From Rhabditoides inermis (lineage: Eukaryota > Nematoda > Chromadorea > Rhabditida > Rhabditidae): a DNA stretch of 64,000 nt. The position numbers and the translations under genes were made by a program. The notes under the pieces are model-generated. The model made no database searches. It was given only the letters and a program-made list of their open reading frames with translations, and was not told the DNA's origin. Location of the stretch: the NCBI GenBank assembly GCA_963966185.1, contig CAWZYM010000456.1, positions 1 to 64,000 of the forward strand, written 5' to 3'. Below, piece after piece: positions 23,102 to 33,700 of the stretch (its first letter is position 1; every line of letters starts with the position of its first letter).

Positions 23102-26100
23102 GGGATAGAAAGAAAGAGAAGACTGACAGAGTAGCATCTCTCGCATCTCCACACTCTTGTAATATCCGTCAGCAAAGTAGGGAGAGCCGCCTTCTCTCTG
23201 AAATTTGTTACTATTTTATTCACACATGATATGATTTTCACCTTGTTACCCATTGTCTCTGCTGCTTGCATCGTAAATCGCACTGCGTTCAAAGCGCCCC
23301 AGAACACTCCTGCAAATACTGTTCTGATAACTTTTGTGATAACTCGAGTCACGTAACAGTGATTACTATTACTACAGATTACTACTAGCTACAACTAGCT
23401 ACTCGAGTCAGTTGTCAACACACCTTCATTCGTTTCGTAGAATACCCTGGCTATGTTGTTCATCAGGCACTCGATGCGTGGCGTGTAGAAACTGTAAGCG
23501 GTTTCGTATCGCATCTTCAGTCTTCATATCTGAGCATGAGTGAAGTAATTATAGAGAATAGAAACAACATGCAAGCTGAATTGTTGTCATCTTTTTCGGT
23601 AATTACATTTGTCCTACACGCTGAAACGTATGCAGCACATCCAGTTGTGCTTCAGTTGTTTTGATATGTGTTTTGCTTTACGAGTCAGACATTTGCCCCT
23701 ATGGGGAAAAAACAAAATAAACCAACATATGATTTACATAGCATCAAAATTCCAAACTCGACAAGACCAAACTGTTTCACATATAATCCACATTGGCGTA
23801 TTGCCACGATCTCTTTATTTTTAAACATGATCTCTTTTCGTCTCTTCAGAAAGTTTATATCACAAATCCCACATTTATTCATTTATTCAACCAATCGGTT
23901 ACTCATGAACATAATCGCGACTGCTTAAGGCAGGGACGCACCCGCATCTTTCCATACCAATCCTAGTGCCTAGGGGATGTGTTAGAATTGGACACACCCA
24001 GCAACACTACGAATCTTTCCATATCACCGAGGAAGGTCACCTTGGGGATCTAGTTATCCTGTAAACCGGCTTCATGCAGTTTGAGGTTATAGTAGCACGG
24101 GGCTCCTTCGGGAGGAATGGCTTAGTTGTCACGGTGACACGGCCCCCGTCGCCAAGCCTGCATGTAGTGTCGAGGTAGGGTCACTCCACTTGATCATTCA
24201 CTCACACTGTCCATTCACTCTTCTAATAGCCCGCCGTGTCACCCCTCTGGAGTAGGCATCTCCAACAAACTATGGCCGTGGTGGGCCTCACACACCAACC
24301 AACAACAACAAAGAGATCTCTTATTTCACCCTCAACCAGTTTGAGAGGCGGAAAGAACGTGGAAAATATAAAATTGAACTACCATATAAAAACACACAAT
24401 GCGGAAACAAGTGTGGAAAATCACGCTGTGTAATCTGTCCGAAAATAAACTTTGAAAATGAAGTGATTAGTTCGGTAACGGGACATATCTTACAAACGAA
24501 CAAATCAAATTATACTTCATGTAACTCCAAAAATCTTATCTATATGATAACTTGTAATAAATGTGGTTTGCAGTATATTGGCGAAACAACTACATCCGTT
24601 AAACAGCGAATGTCTGCACATCGACACAGTTTCAAAAAGGACATCCTGAACACATACCTAAGCAAACATTTCAAACTCTCTGATCACGATCCTGAAGACT
24701 TTACAATACACATACTAGACAGTGTGGATGAAAACTCAGACAAAACTATTCTTCACAGTAAAGAACAATTCTGGATTCGAATGATGGTTACTGCTTATCC
24801 TCTTGGTTTTAACGATCAGATTAAAGGTTTTGGAAACATTTCTGACTTCAACTTATCAACCTGCAACATAAAATCCCATCCATATTTTTCAATGGAATTT
24901 AAAACAAAATATAGAAAATGCCATGGTAAAAGGAAACATAAAAAGAGGTTCATTACCCCCATGAACGAAGTCATCAACCAATGTACTCAAAAGAGTAAGA
25001 CTGATCTTTGTCAATATTTCAGATCATTAAACATGCGCACAATAAATTCGATAATTGATTACATGATAAACAATGATGAATTCAAACAATTAGAACATTC
25101 AACTCAAATGAAAATATTTGCTTTCACTTCGAAATATCTTTTGAAAGATAAGCAACATAATAATGCGGATGAGAAATTTCACAACCTTAAAATTGATTAT
25201 AAAGGAAACTTCATGGAAAACATAAATATAGGGAAGATAATTAACAGAGAATTCCGAAAAACAGTTTGTAAAGAAAAGTTTATGACAAATAAACCCATAC
25301 TGAGAACAAGAATTCTCTACAATTATGACATGCCCATATCTTCCTATCTATGTAACTATAACAGTTTCCTGAAATCGCTCACATCTGAGAAAATAAAAGA
25401 CATAATGTCATCTAAATGTCAATGTGATACAAACTATAAGAAATTCAAAGATTCACATCATAACCATGTAGTCACAGGTGACTTGAACATTGTTTCAGAC
25501 TGCAATCTAAGACAACTAATGAAAAAAGGAACAAAATACAGAAACTATTCTGAGTGTGATAAAACCGAAATTAGTGAAATGCTGCAACAGAAAACAGCCA
25601 AACATCTAGAAATGCTCATGAAAACTTATAAAATTGAAACCACTGTGTTTGAAAATTTTTCAGCTAATATCATGAACAACATTCATAAAAGATTAAATGA
25701 GGAGTACGATAAGAATAAACAACAATCAATTCATGTTTCAAAATCAGCGATAAAAAATCTACACTCGAACTTCGTTATCACACCGATTGATAAAGCAAGT
25801 GGAAATTTTGCACTAACCTGTAAAAAGTTATACCTGACAATAATGAATAAGGAATTGGGTTTCGATCCAATTCAAAACACAATCTTTAATCAAAACGATA
25901 CTTATTCAGTATATAATCAAGAATCATTAGACAACATCCTCAAAAGACACGTTAGCCAAACTAACACTTTACGATTAATACTGGAATCTGATAATATATC
26001 GCTACCGAGAATTTATGCTATTCCAAAAATGCATAAAAATCCTATAAAATTCAGATTCATTACCGGTGCTTTTAACAGCAGTTTGAAACCGATTTCTCTC

Positions 26101-28782
26101 GAATTACAATCAATTCTTGTTCACATCAAAAACCACTTTAATAATTACTGTAACCTAATAAAACAACGTAACAAAACTAAAATTTACTGGTCAATAAAGA
26201 ATAATCTAACAGCTATCGACACTCTTATGAAAATAAGAAACACGTCAATAAAAGAACTATATTGCGCGGATTTCTCTAGTCTATTCACTAACTTACCACA
26301 TGACACAGTCATGAGTAACATGTTTCAACTTATTGACCTTTGTTTTAAAAATAGCGGAAAAGACTATATAAACGTCGGATATAACAAAACTTACTATACC
26401 AACGATTACAAACTGAATCAAAGATTGTATTCAGCTATAGACGTTAAATATTTAATTCAGTACGTACTAGAAAACAGTTACGCAGTGTATGGAGATAAAC
26501 TTTTCAAACAAAAATCAGGTATTCCGCAAGGAAACAACGCTTCTCCCTCCATTGCCGATTTAACACTATCTTACATGGAATTTACATATATCAGAAGACA
26601 CGAATCTTCTTTCAAGTTTGGGTTCAATGCATTCAGATACATGGACGATCTGCTAATCATTCACGATCCTCGGACACCTGTTCTCAGTGAAATAATCAAC
26701 AATATTTACCACCACTCTCTCACACTGGAACAGACAAATACTAGCTCACAAACTGCAGTATTTCTCGACCTAAACATATACAAAACCAACAGTAGTTTTA
26801 AAATTGAATTATACAACAAAACGGATGATTACAATTTTGAGGTTGTACGCTACCCAAATTATAAATCAAACATTAAATCATCCATCGGGATGAATACACT
26901 ACGTGGAGAAGTGCTACGGATTTTTAGAACATGTACGGAAACAGTCACGTTCACAAAACGTTGCAAACAACTAGTGGAAACTTTTTACAAAAACGAATAT
27001 CCAAGAGCACTGATTGAAAAAGAGTTCTCGAGATTCATAATGCAAAACAAAACTATCTCATTGAAACTTAATTTGAAACGTATTGACGACGTACTTGCAA
27101 TCATACGATAAACAGGCGCCAACAGAGGTATGGTGGTAAACGGGGTCAACCCGACTCCGCCCCCATCATACCCACGACATTGCCCTCTCTCTCTCATTCA
27201 CATGAACGCAGTCGGCACCTCGCACACTCGCCACCGCCTGTCCACTCTCTATTTTTGTGTATTTTTTACCCGCATCAACCGTTTCGCCTATATGGAATCT
27301 ATATTCCCTTCTTCCCCTTCTCTTCCAACAAGTTCTACACTAAACATTTATGTCGTGTTGTCGTACGTTTGCATGTTACGTGTTTGTCTAGCGGTTCCTA
27401 CTGATGAGACTCCGCCGCGCTGTCCTCTTTAAACAAATCCAGTCTAGAATAGGAGTCGAAACTGGTTTTGTTCACATCAATTTAACCAACTTATCCACAT
27501 TTTGACATTTTGTTTTTGTTGTCTAATACTAGTCAGGCATGATGGAATACTCACTCGACATTCTCGGTGCAGCTGCTGACTCCGCCCCCTCCCTCTGTCT
27601 GTCCCACCCTCTTCCGATACGACGACAGAGTGTACGCGAATGTATCCGCGTCATTCAGACCCAGACCACGCTCCTCAAACACATCCATATCGATTTATGG
27701 TTTTATAAAAAAAATAGGAGTGAAAGATGACTGCAAAGTACTGACCTCGGGTGACTGTAGAGTTACGAGAGAAGACCATGTTCTGAAACAAAAATAGGGT
27801 TCGGGTTGACCTTTTTCATTGTACGCATTGTCGCCGGTCGGTCAAACAGAGAAGGTTTGATATGGCTACGTGAGTGCACTCATGCACTCACGTAGCCATA
27901 TCCCATAGGTGGTAATACTAATGGTAATACTCACTCTGTCATTGCCCTCACAGCCACATCAGTCTCATTTCGCAGCTGAGTGAGACGCGCGTCCACGTCA
28001 TTCGTACCACTGAAATGGACATATATGGATTATTCTTCTATGTGTTTCTTTGAAACAGCAAACGACTTTGACTATGATCGAAACACTCGAAAACATTATC
28101 AGGACCCTACCGAAACTAGTATGTTGTTTCAGATAGTTTTATCAAGGTTCTCTAGCACCCCTGCTCCCACCTGCTCCCTTCTCCTTTGACGTTGACAATG
28201 TCCTGGTGGGTGTCTGTCCTGGTGAATACTATGCATGTGAAGTCCCTCTCCCTGCGGAGGGAGTTGATCAGGTCGGAGATGCGAGTCGACTGGTGCAGGT
28301 ACAGAGTCATCTTGTTCGAGGTGACCAGCGCGTTTGTCGCCTGCAAGTTGCAATTTCCAATCGGACGTCTACTGTGATTGCAGCTTCCTTGGGGAAAAGG
28401 GATAGGGAAGAGAGACGGAGAGAAGTTCGAGATGGGCCATACTACCTGCACAATCATCTATGTGCTTCAGAACTTGTAAAATTGATGAAGGACAGTTCGA
28501 TATGAACCTTTACCTGCACAATCATCAACGTAGATATAGCTATGACGGCGACTATCGGAGGCAGAACGACTGCGACTAGCTTGAACGACTCCCATATCTG
28601 GAAAGGAGAGCAGCATATTCCACACTGTGCACCATTCGAACCCTCTCTCCCGTTTTCTCGTTCAACCCGAGACTCTTTGCAATGGAGGCAGCCATGGAGA
28701 TGGAGTCGGCATTGGAGGAGGACACCTTGGAGGAGGCCCGAGACGCAGCCGACTTCACTCGAGAGAGGAGCGAAGGCTTCAT
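20704..28782 (-). CDS. NIT-domain receptor-type guanylate cyclase GC2
   Basis: Starts [19 protein letters not shown] and ends [12 protein letters not shown]1 is [20 protein letters not shown]. The NIT-like region carries [14 protein letters not shown]. Extracellular exons follow ([56 protein letters not shown]), then TM2 ([20 protein letters not shown]) and the helix [18 protein letters not shown]. The cyclase domain has [12 protein letters not shown], then the 82-nt exon 21798-21879 with [21 protein letters not shown], then [10 protein letters not shown] and [18 protein letters not shown]. The catalytic and base-recognition residues are therefore complete. An intron near 23690-27536 contains an antisense Naiad-type element that is absent from the near-identical GC3. 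Likely a plasma-membrane sensor making cGMP; the ligand is inferred only. Confidence 0.87.
21908..22031. repeat. (CT)n array, downstream side of a GC2 catalytic exon
   Basis: Long CT-rich array next to the exon at about 22054-22158 ([10 protein letters not shown] exon). Complementary to the GA array on the other side of the same exon. Confidence 0.9.
22197..22286. repeat. (GA)n array, upstream side of a GC2 catalytic exon
   Basis: GA array of about 90 bp in the preceding intron (minus-strand gene). With 21908-22031 it brackets one 105-nt exon with complementary sequence. Confidence 0.9.
24256..27111 (+). CDS. Naiad-type ORF 2: GIY-YIG endonuclease plus reverse transcriptase
   Basis: Open from just after a TAG at 24253-24255 to the stop at 27109-27111, with domains in the same order as Naiad 1. 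The cysteine cluster is [15 protein letters not shown]. The GIY-YIG part has [20 protein letters not shown] and [11 protein letters not shown]. The CxC motif is SKCQCDTN (about 25405-25425). The RT motifs are [11 protein letters not shown] (about 26517-26549) and [11 protein letters not shown] (about 26633-26665). There is no in-frame ATG before the nuclease core (first Met in IYMITC). Either translation starts at a non-AUG codon, the true start lies in another frame or exon, or the 5' end is damaged. No internal stops. About 950 aa if counted from 24256. Confidence 0.9.
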   Translation, partial: ASPTNYGRGGPHTPTNNNKEISYFTLNQFERRKERGKYKIELPYKNTQCGNKCGKSRCVICPKINFENEVISSVTGHILQTNKSNYTSCNSKNLIYMITCNKCGLQYIGETTTSVKQRMSAHRHSFKKDILNTYLSKHFKLSDHDPEDFTIHILDSVDENSDKTILHSKEQFWIRMMVTAYPLGFNDQIKGFGNISDFNLSTCNIKSHPYFSMEFKTKYRKCHGKRKHKKRFITPMNEVINQCTQKSKTDLCQYFRSLNMRTINSIIDYMINNDEFKQLEHSTQMKIFAFTSKYLLKDKQHNNADEKFHNLKIDYKGNFMENINIGKIINREFRKTVCKEKFMTNKPILRTRILYNYDMPISSYLCNYNSFLKSLTSEKIKDIMSSKCQCDTNYKKFKDSHHNHVVTGDLNIVSDCNLRQLMKKGTKYRNYSECDKTEISEMLQQKTAKHLEMLMKTYKIETTVFENFSANIMNNIHKRLNEEYDKNKQQSIHVSKSAIKNLHSNFVITPIDKASGNFALTCKKLYLTIMNKELGFDPIQNTIFNQNDTYSVYNQESLDNILKRHVSQTNTLRLILESDNISLPRIYAIPKMHKNPIKFRFITGAFNSSLKPISLELQSILVHIKNHFNNYCNLIKQRNKTKIYWSIKNNLTAIDTLMKIRNTSIKELYCADFSSLFTNLPHDTVMSNMFQLIDLCFKNSGKDYINVGYNKTYYTNDYKLNQRLYSAIDVKYLIQYVLENSYAVYGDKLFKQKSGIPQGNNASPSIADLTLSYMEFTYIRRHESSFKFGFNAFRYMDDLLIIHDPRTPVLSEIINNIYHHSLTLEQTNTSSQTAVFLDLNIYKTNSSFKIELYNKTDDYNFEVVRYPNYKSNIKSSIGMNTLRGEVLRIFRTCTETVTFTKRCKQLVETFYKNEYPRALIEKEFSRFIMQNKTISLKLNLKRIDDVLAIIR
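27401..27462 (+). ncRNA. Hammerhead-core-like RNA motif in Naiad 2
   Basis: Plus strand reads CTGATGA, GACTCC, a 38-nt loop, GGAGTC and GAAAC, beginning 290 nt after the ORF stop. Core and stem-II bases are identical to Naiad 1 while the loop differs in sequence, which suggests selection on the core. A 2-bp stem III ending GTT (27470-27472) is possible but weak. GCGG just upstream can pair with CCGC in the loop. Confidence 0.5.
27860..27901. repeat. Perfect 18-bp hairpin in GC2 intron
   Basis: The arms ATATGGCTACGTGAGTGC and its exact complement are separated by ACTCAT. GC3 carries only the right arm at the matching place (about 40194-40212), so the left arm was created in GC2, probably by a fold-back template switch. 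Confidence 0.85.
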
Positions 28783-29259
28783 CGCCGGCCTGCAATAGCA
28801 TTCAAGTGATCATTCTCCAGTTGCGGTCAGTCTCATCGAAACAGTCCCTTCAAAACGTCTTCGTAACACTCTGTTTGTTCGCATTTCTAAGACGTGTCGA
28901 TGTCAGGTGCAAATAAGTTTCGAAGAGACTGATCGCTTCTTCAGAATCACTTCATTTTCCAGTTTTCGAAGTAGTTCCCAAGTATCACTTTCTTCTTGTG
29001 TAATCAATATTAATTAAATCATTCATAATGGAATAATCGATAATACTTACTTTGGCGGCGTTTTCTTCGGCATACTCGCACGATGTCAATAGCTGGCAGC
29101 TTTGCAGCTTTGCTCTTTGCAATATCCCAGCGCTTCAGTATAACACATCCGGATTATGCGTCCATTGTTCCGCGTTTCAAATCAGTCATGTGCTCCGTAC
29201 TCTTTCCAATATTTGTATCTGTGAGTGAGCGACTGTCGCTTCACTTCCGCTCACATTTT
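28783..29259 (-). promoter_or_regulatory. 5' flank of GC2, duplicated at GC3
   Basis: Shares blocks with 40936-42420, including CCCAAGTATCACTTTCTTCT, GGAATAATCGATAATACT, a CTTTGCAGCTTTGCTCTTTG block and GCTCCGTACTCTTTCCAATA. Conservation outside coding sequence reflects recent duplication and possibly promoter function. No TATA box was identified. Confidence 0.6.
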
Positions 29260-29523
29260 AGGGGGTTCTTAGCTAAACGATAGGTCCAAACGCTTGTTCG
29301 CACCTCTACGCTCTCCGTGAAAGCACACTATTTCGTATTTCTCTCGCGTGTTCGAGCGTTCGAGCCTCTATAGCATCGATATACCCAAACACGAGCTTTG
29401 ATCGAAGCGCGTTCGAAGCTCGATAAAGGGGTGATAGAAGGTTGAGAGAGGGTGCCTCGAACAGAGGCGAGCCTCTATCCAAAAAACGAGTGTTTGAGTC
29501 CATCGAGTAGCTAAGAACCCCCT
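29260..29523. mobile_element. MITE with 15-16-bp terminal inverted repeats
   Basis: Begins AGGGGGTTCTTAGCTA and ends with its complement TAGCTAAGAACCCCCT. The matching GC3 flank (about 42425-42440) lacks it, so this is a clean insertion of about 264 bp. Flanking TTA/TAA suggests a 3-bp TWA-type target as in PIF/Harbinger elements, but one copy is imperfect. No coding capacity. Confidence 0.78.
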
Positions 29524-30711
29524 TCTAACCCTCAGTTACCTGAAAACCACCACAAGTAAATAATTTATTGGGAAAGGGCAGGTACTTTAAGTTTTATAGT
29601 TTTCACCTATTGAACAGCCTCAAAAACTTGGTTATCGAACAAAAACAATAAAACTAGAGCGAAAATCAAAAAACCGAAATCTAGAGTTCTATGGGGACTG
29701 AGGATCCACACCACATATCCAAAAATTGGAAATGTTCATCAATTCCGTAAGGAGTCATTAGCCATGGAAGGTGCTTCGATCTGCTTCATTTGACTTGCAA
29801 ATGACCCTCACTCGATGCTACTGACCGGCAAAGTCTGCAACGATAGAGGCGAGCCTCTATCCGCAATCTTGTTCGGGGTGTTAATCTAATGTAATCAAGG
29901 CGTCGATGCGCAATCTTGTTATGATACAACTCACACGGTAGCGTCTCCTGTCTGTTTCCATATCCATCCGGTTTGTGGTAGTCGTCAGTCGATTGAAACC
30001 ACTAGTCCATCCACCACCACTAACCCATAGTCGTCAGCCTACAGACCGATAAAACACCAGAATGCTAGCGTACAGACTAAAGGCCTACTTTTTGAGTGGA
30101 ATTGTGTTAGGAGAATCTTGTGAAGTTTATAATGTTTGGTGGCACAAATATATTGAGATGATAACTAGTTTGGTCGCTTTCCGTTATCAGACAAAAATAT
30201 GAAAGAAGAGTAGTGAGGAAGAGTGGGGTAGAGAAGAAAGGAGGGGTAGAGAGGAAGCGAGGAGAGAGGAAGAGAGGAGAATGAAACACGTTTCATCTGA
30301 TATTTCGAAACACACGGGCGATACTGAATTGCGAAATAGACTCGATTGGCGAGAGCACGTAGCAATAAGTCACCCAACTAGCAATTAGTCACTCTACTTG
30401 ACCGGAGAGCGCAGTCATGTGTCTTTTTCCGTGCTTTTCAAAATATTCCGTTGTTTTTTTTCATTATGTTAATCATCCATATATTTATACATTTACCAGT
30501 CTCCTTCCGGTCAATTTCGATTTCAAACTGATTGTGAATGATGTTACCTGACTCTAGATAACTATTCTGTGAATAATGTATGTGAGGCGAGGGTAACAGT
30601 AACTAAAAAAATTGCGAAGAAGTTCATGCAAAAGTCGCAGATTGTTTTCGTGACGTGTTTGTGTTGTTTATAATTCTTAACAATTGCTGGATCCTGTTCG
30701 GACGAGGAGCG
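29524..30711. other. Intergenic between GC2 flank and Kelch A
   Basis: No gene supported. Contains a small perfect palindrome ATAGAGGCGAGCCTCTAT near 29844-29861; part of the same sequence also occurs at about 29463-29479. Also an imperfect GAGAGGAAG-type purine run near 30200-30280. The last 50 bp are the Kelch A leader. Confidence 0.5.
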
Positions 30712-33700
30712 ATGGACTCGATCGCTGCGGCGGCGTGCATGCAGCGCATGAACGAGATGCGAGAGTATGTTCCTCTCATGTTCCTCGTTTTCTTGTATGT
30801 ACTCATGCTCCAGAGAGCGTCGCATGTGCGATCTGGAGCTGATCGCACTCGGCAAAAAGGAGCACACACCGGAGAAGCGTCGTGAGGTGAGTTAGACTAC
30901 TGTATTTTGATTTCGATTTGGCTACCGTATCAGTTCAGTTTCATGTGCACCGCAACGTGCTGGCGGCTGCGTCGCCGCACTTCGATGCCATGTTCAACTC
31001 GTCATTCAAGGAGTCGACAGAGGCTAGCGTGGCTCTGGTAGATTGTTTATCATTTCTCCTCTGATAACACTGTTATGTGTTAGGAGATGGATGGCGACGT
31101 GTTGGAGCTGCTCATCGAGTACATGTACACCTTCAATGTCGAGCTGGGTGAGTGCTGTTTTGTCAAAGCGTGCGTGTTTACAATGAACAAAGAGAATTCG
31201 ACGCGCGGCGCGTTCCGCAAGGGAATCATTTTCCTCAATTTGCCACGCGTAGAATGAGTCTCGAAACGAAACCCGCTAAGAAAGATTTGTCATCATGCAG
31301 CTTCTGTTCAGTTGCGAATTGCCGTGGTCTGACTTGTCTCACCTCTCTCCTCTCCTCTCTTGCAGATGCACATAATGCGTGCCGCGTACTCGCCGAAGCC
31401 AACTACCTCGAACTCACTGCGCTCGTCGCGCGCTGCGAACAGTGAGTAGCATTTTCGATTTTTTGTTGAAAATATGTGTTCCAGTTTTTGATAAACGAGT
31501 GTTCCTCTAACCAAGTAGTCGCTTCATGCAGTGGTGCCCGGTGACTGGTGACGTTTTGTTTCGTATCAGCTTCCTGCTCGCCTCTGTGTCCGCTGCCGAC
31601 TGCTTGGGCGCGTGGCAGCTGGCGCGGCTCCACTCGATCGAAAAACTCGAGCGGGCCGCCCTCAACACTGCGCTCTTCAAGTTTGAGTCAGTAAACACCA
31701 AGCGTTTGTTGTTAACTAAAATAGTATTAATAAAATCATATACTTTTCGATTTCAGTAGCCTTGTCGATTCTCACGAGCTGCTCACCCTATGCGCAGAAG
31801 ATCTGAAGTACCTCATTTCGCGTAAGTTTCTACTTGAGAGCGGGGTAGTTTACTGTGCATTTCAGATAAGGGTCTGCGCTGCAAGGAGTCGAATGTGTTC
31901 AGGGTTATTGTCAAATGGTGCGAATTCGATACGGACAGGACCGAGCAGTTCGCCAGGTATATACTGTATGTTTCGTGTATTATCTACTTCATCGGACTCT
32001 GTGTGGTGCTCTTTTCTGTTATACATTTGTGGTGCTCTTGTCTGTTATACGTGGTGCTCTTGTCTGTTATACGTGGTGCTCTTGTCTGTTATACATACAC
32101 ACGATCGCACACCCGCACCGCAGCCGCCGAGCGCATTGTCCATTGAACTTAAAATCAAATTCGTAGTCATTTGATTTGTGGCAGAGGTGATTACTGGTTG
32201 TTTTATCGTACAATCTACCAATTATTCGCAATGCCTTGGAAGACCAAAAAAATACAAATGTTTGCTGAATACTCAACATTGACAGGAATAGCGTCTTTGC
32301 AGCCTGTTGTCGTGTGTGCGTCTCTCGTGCCTCGACCGCTCGTTCCTCCTCGACACTGTAGGCCAGCACCCACTCGTCCTCTCCCTACCCGCCGCCCGCC
32401 AGCACTTCGATGCCACCATACAGGTATCGAACTTACATTTGACCACAACCGTATTCATACATCAGTGGGTGGGCAAATCAGTTGCCGCGAGTAGAGAGCG
32501 CAGAGTGAACAGAGTGCGAGGCTGCAAAAATCGATAGACATGCGAGAGCACGCGAATGAATTCACATTCAAACTTTCGCGCGCGCGCAGTTTTCAAATGC
32601 GGGACGGACGAGCGGAGTGGTGGCGGAGCTAAATATTCCCTGGACTGTATGATCCGACTCAAAATGGTCTGTCTCTTATACAGTGTGTCCGAAGGTGGAG
32701 TTTTTTGTTGACAAAAAGTCCCAGAGTATGGTGCGTTCGGCGTCTGCAGTGCGTGTGCGGGACCGCGTTGGTAGTGTGGGCTGGACGGTGTCGACTGAGC
32801 GGTGGACGGACGCGCCCTCCCCTCCCGAGAAGCTGCTCACCAACGGACAGCCGACTGCGGTCGCGCATGGCTCACACGTATACTTCGCCTCCGACACTAT
32901 GGCCCGACTCGAGACGCACAAAGGTTTGCCCTTGGAAATCTTTTGGCATGTTCGAAGTTCAAAACTATGACTGTGAGCAGTTCTCTTTGTAGGTGAGTGG
33001 CAGCAGGTGCACCCTCCCGCCTTCACATCCGGTGCGTGGAAGCTCGTCTCGTGCAAGGATGTTCTCTACGCCCTGATGTACACGCGCGGCAAGTACGATG
33101 CATGAGGGTTACGCGAGAGTGTTGTTCTTGCCGCTTGCAGACTTCATCTATTCCGCCGCGATGGGCCTACTGATCAGTGGATTTATGTGCTCGAAACGCA
33201 GATGTGAGTTTCCATTTGTTGACGGTTGCTTACCTTTGAAAGAGAGGAAAACGCAATAAAAACACGGAATGCTTATGAAAAACTGGAATAGTATTGTTGA
33301 GTGTGGTCGGGACGCCGCTGACGGACACTCAGCCGCGGAGCTCGGGTCTGACTGCGGTGTGCTGTCACGGCGATCACATTGCTGCCCTCATCTCGGATCG
33401 AGTCTACACTATCCATCCCCTCAACACGCGTATGATATTTTTATAATAATGTTTATCTGCCGTGACATAACATACACGAATAAGTGAAAGTTTTCCGGGA
33501 GATAAATCGCCAGATCACGGTAGAAAATCGATCTACCCTCGAGTCGCATTTGATCTACCTTTTTGTCGTGAGGAGACCCAAGCGCGCGCTTTCAAACAAT
33601 GTTACCGATAAAAGAAGCCAACACCAACATGCGAATCAAAAGGCCGCGCGACACTCGAGTCTTTGCCCGCGCCGTCTGGTCTCTCTCGCTCTAAACTGAG

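Larger units (their letters stand above)
23689..27536 (+). mobile_element. Naiad-type Penelope-like retroelement 2, about 3.85 kb
   Basis: Inserted antisense in a GC2 intron. GC3 has the matching intron without it (about 39780-39850), which fixes the ends: GC2 reads TTTACGAGTCAG on the left and ACTAGTCAG on the right, against a single TTACGAGTCAG in GC3. AGTCAG at 23683-23688 and 27531-27536 is the candidate target duplication, although a TACTAG in GC3 leaves the right end slightly ambiguous. It contains the ORF 24256-27111 and a hammerhead-like motif at 27401-27462. Confidence 0.88.

Noticed and set aside
12179..27111. Selenocysteine recoding in the Naiad-type ORFs
   Set aside because: Some Naiads are known to encode selenoproteins, but neither ORF here has an in-frame TGA within its domains.
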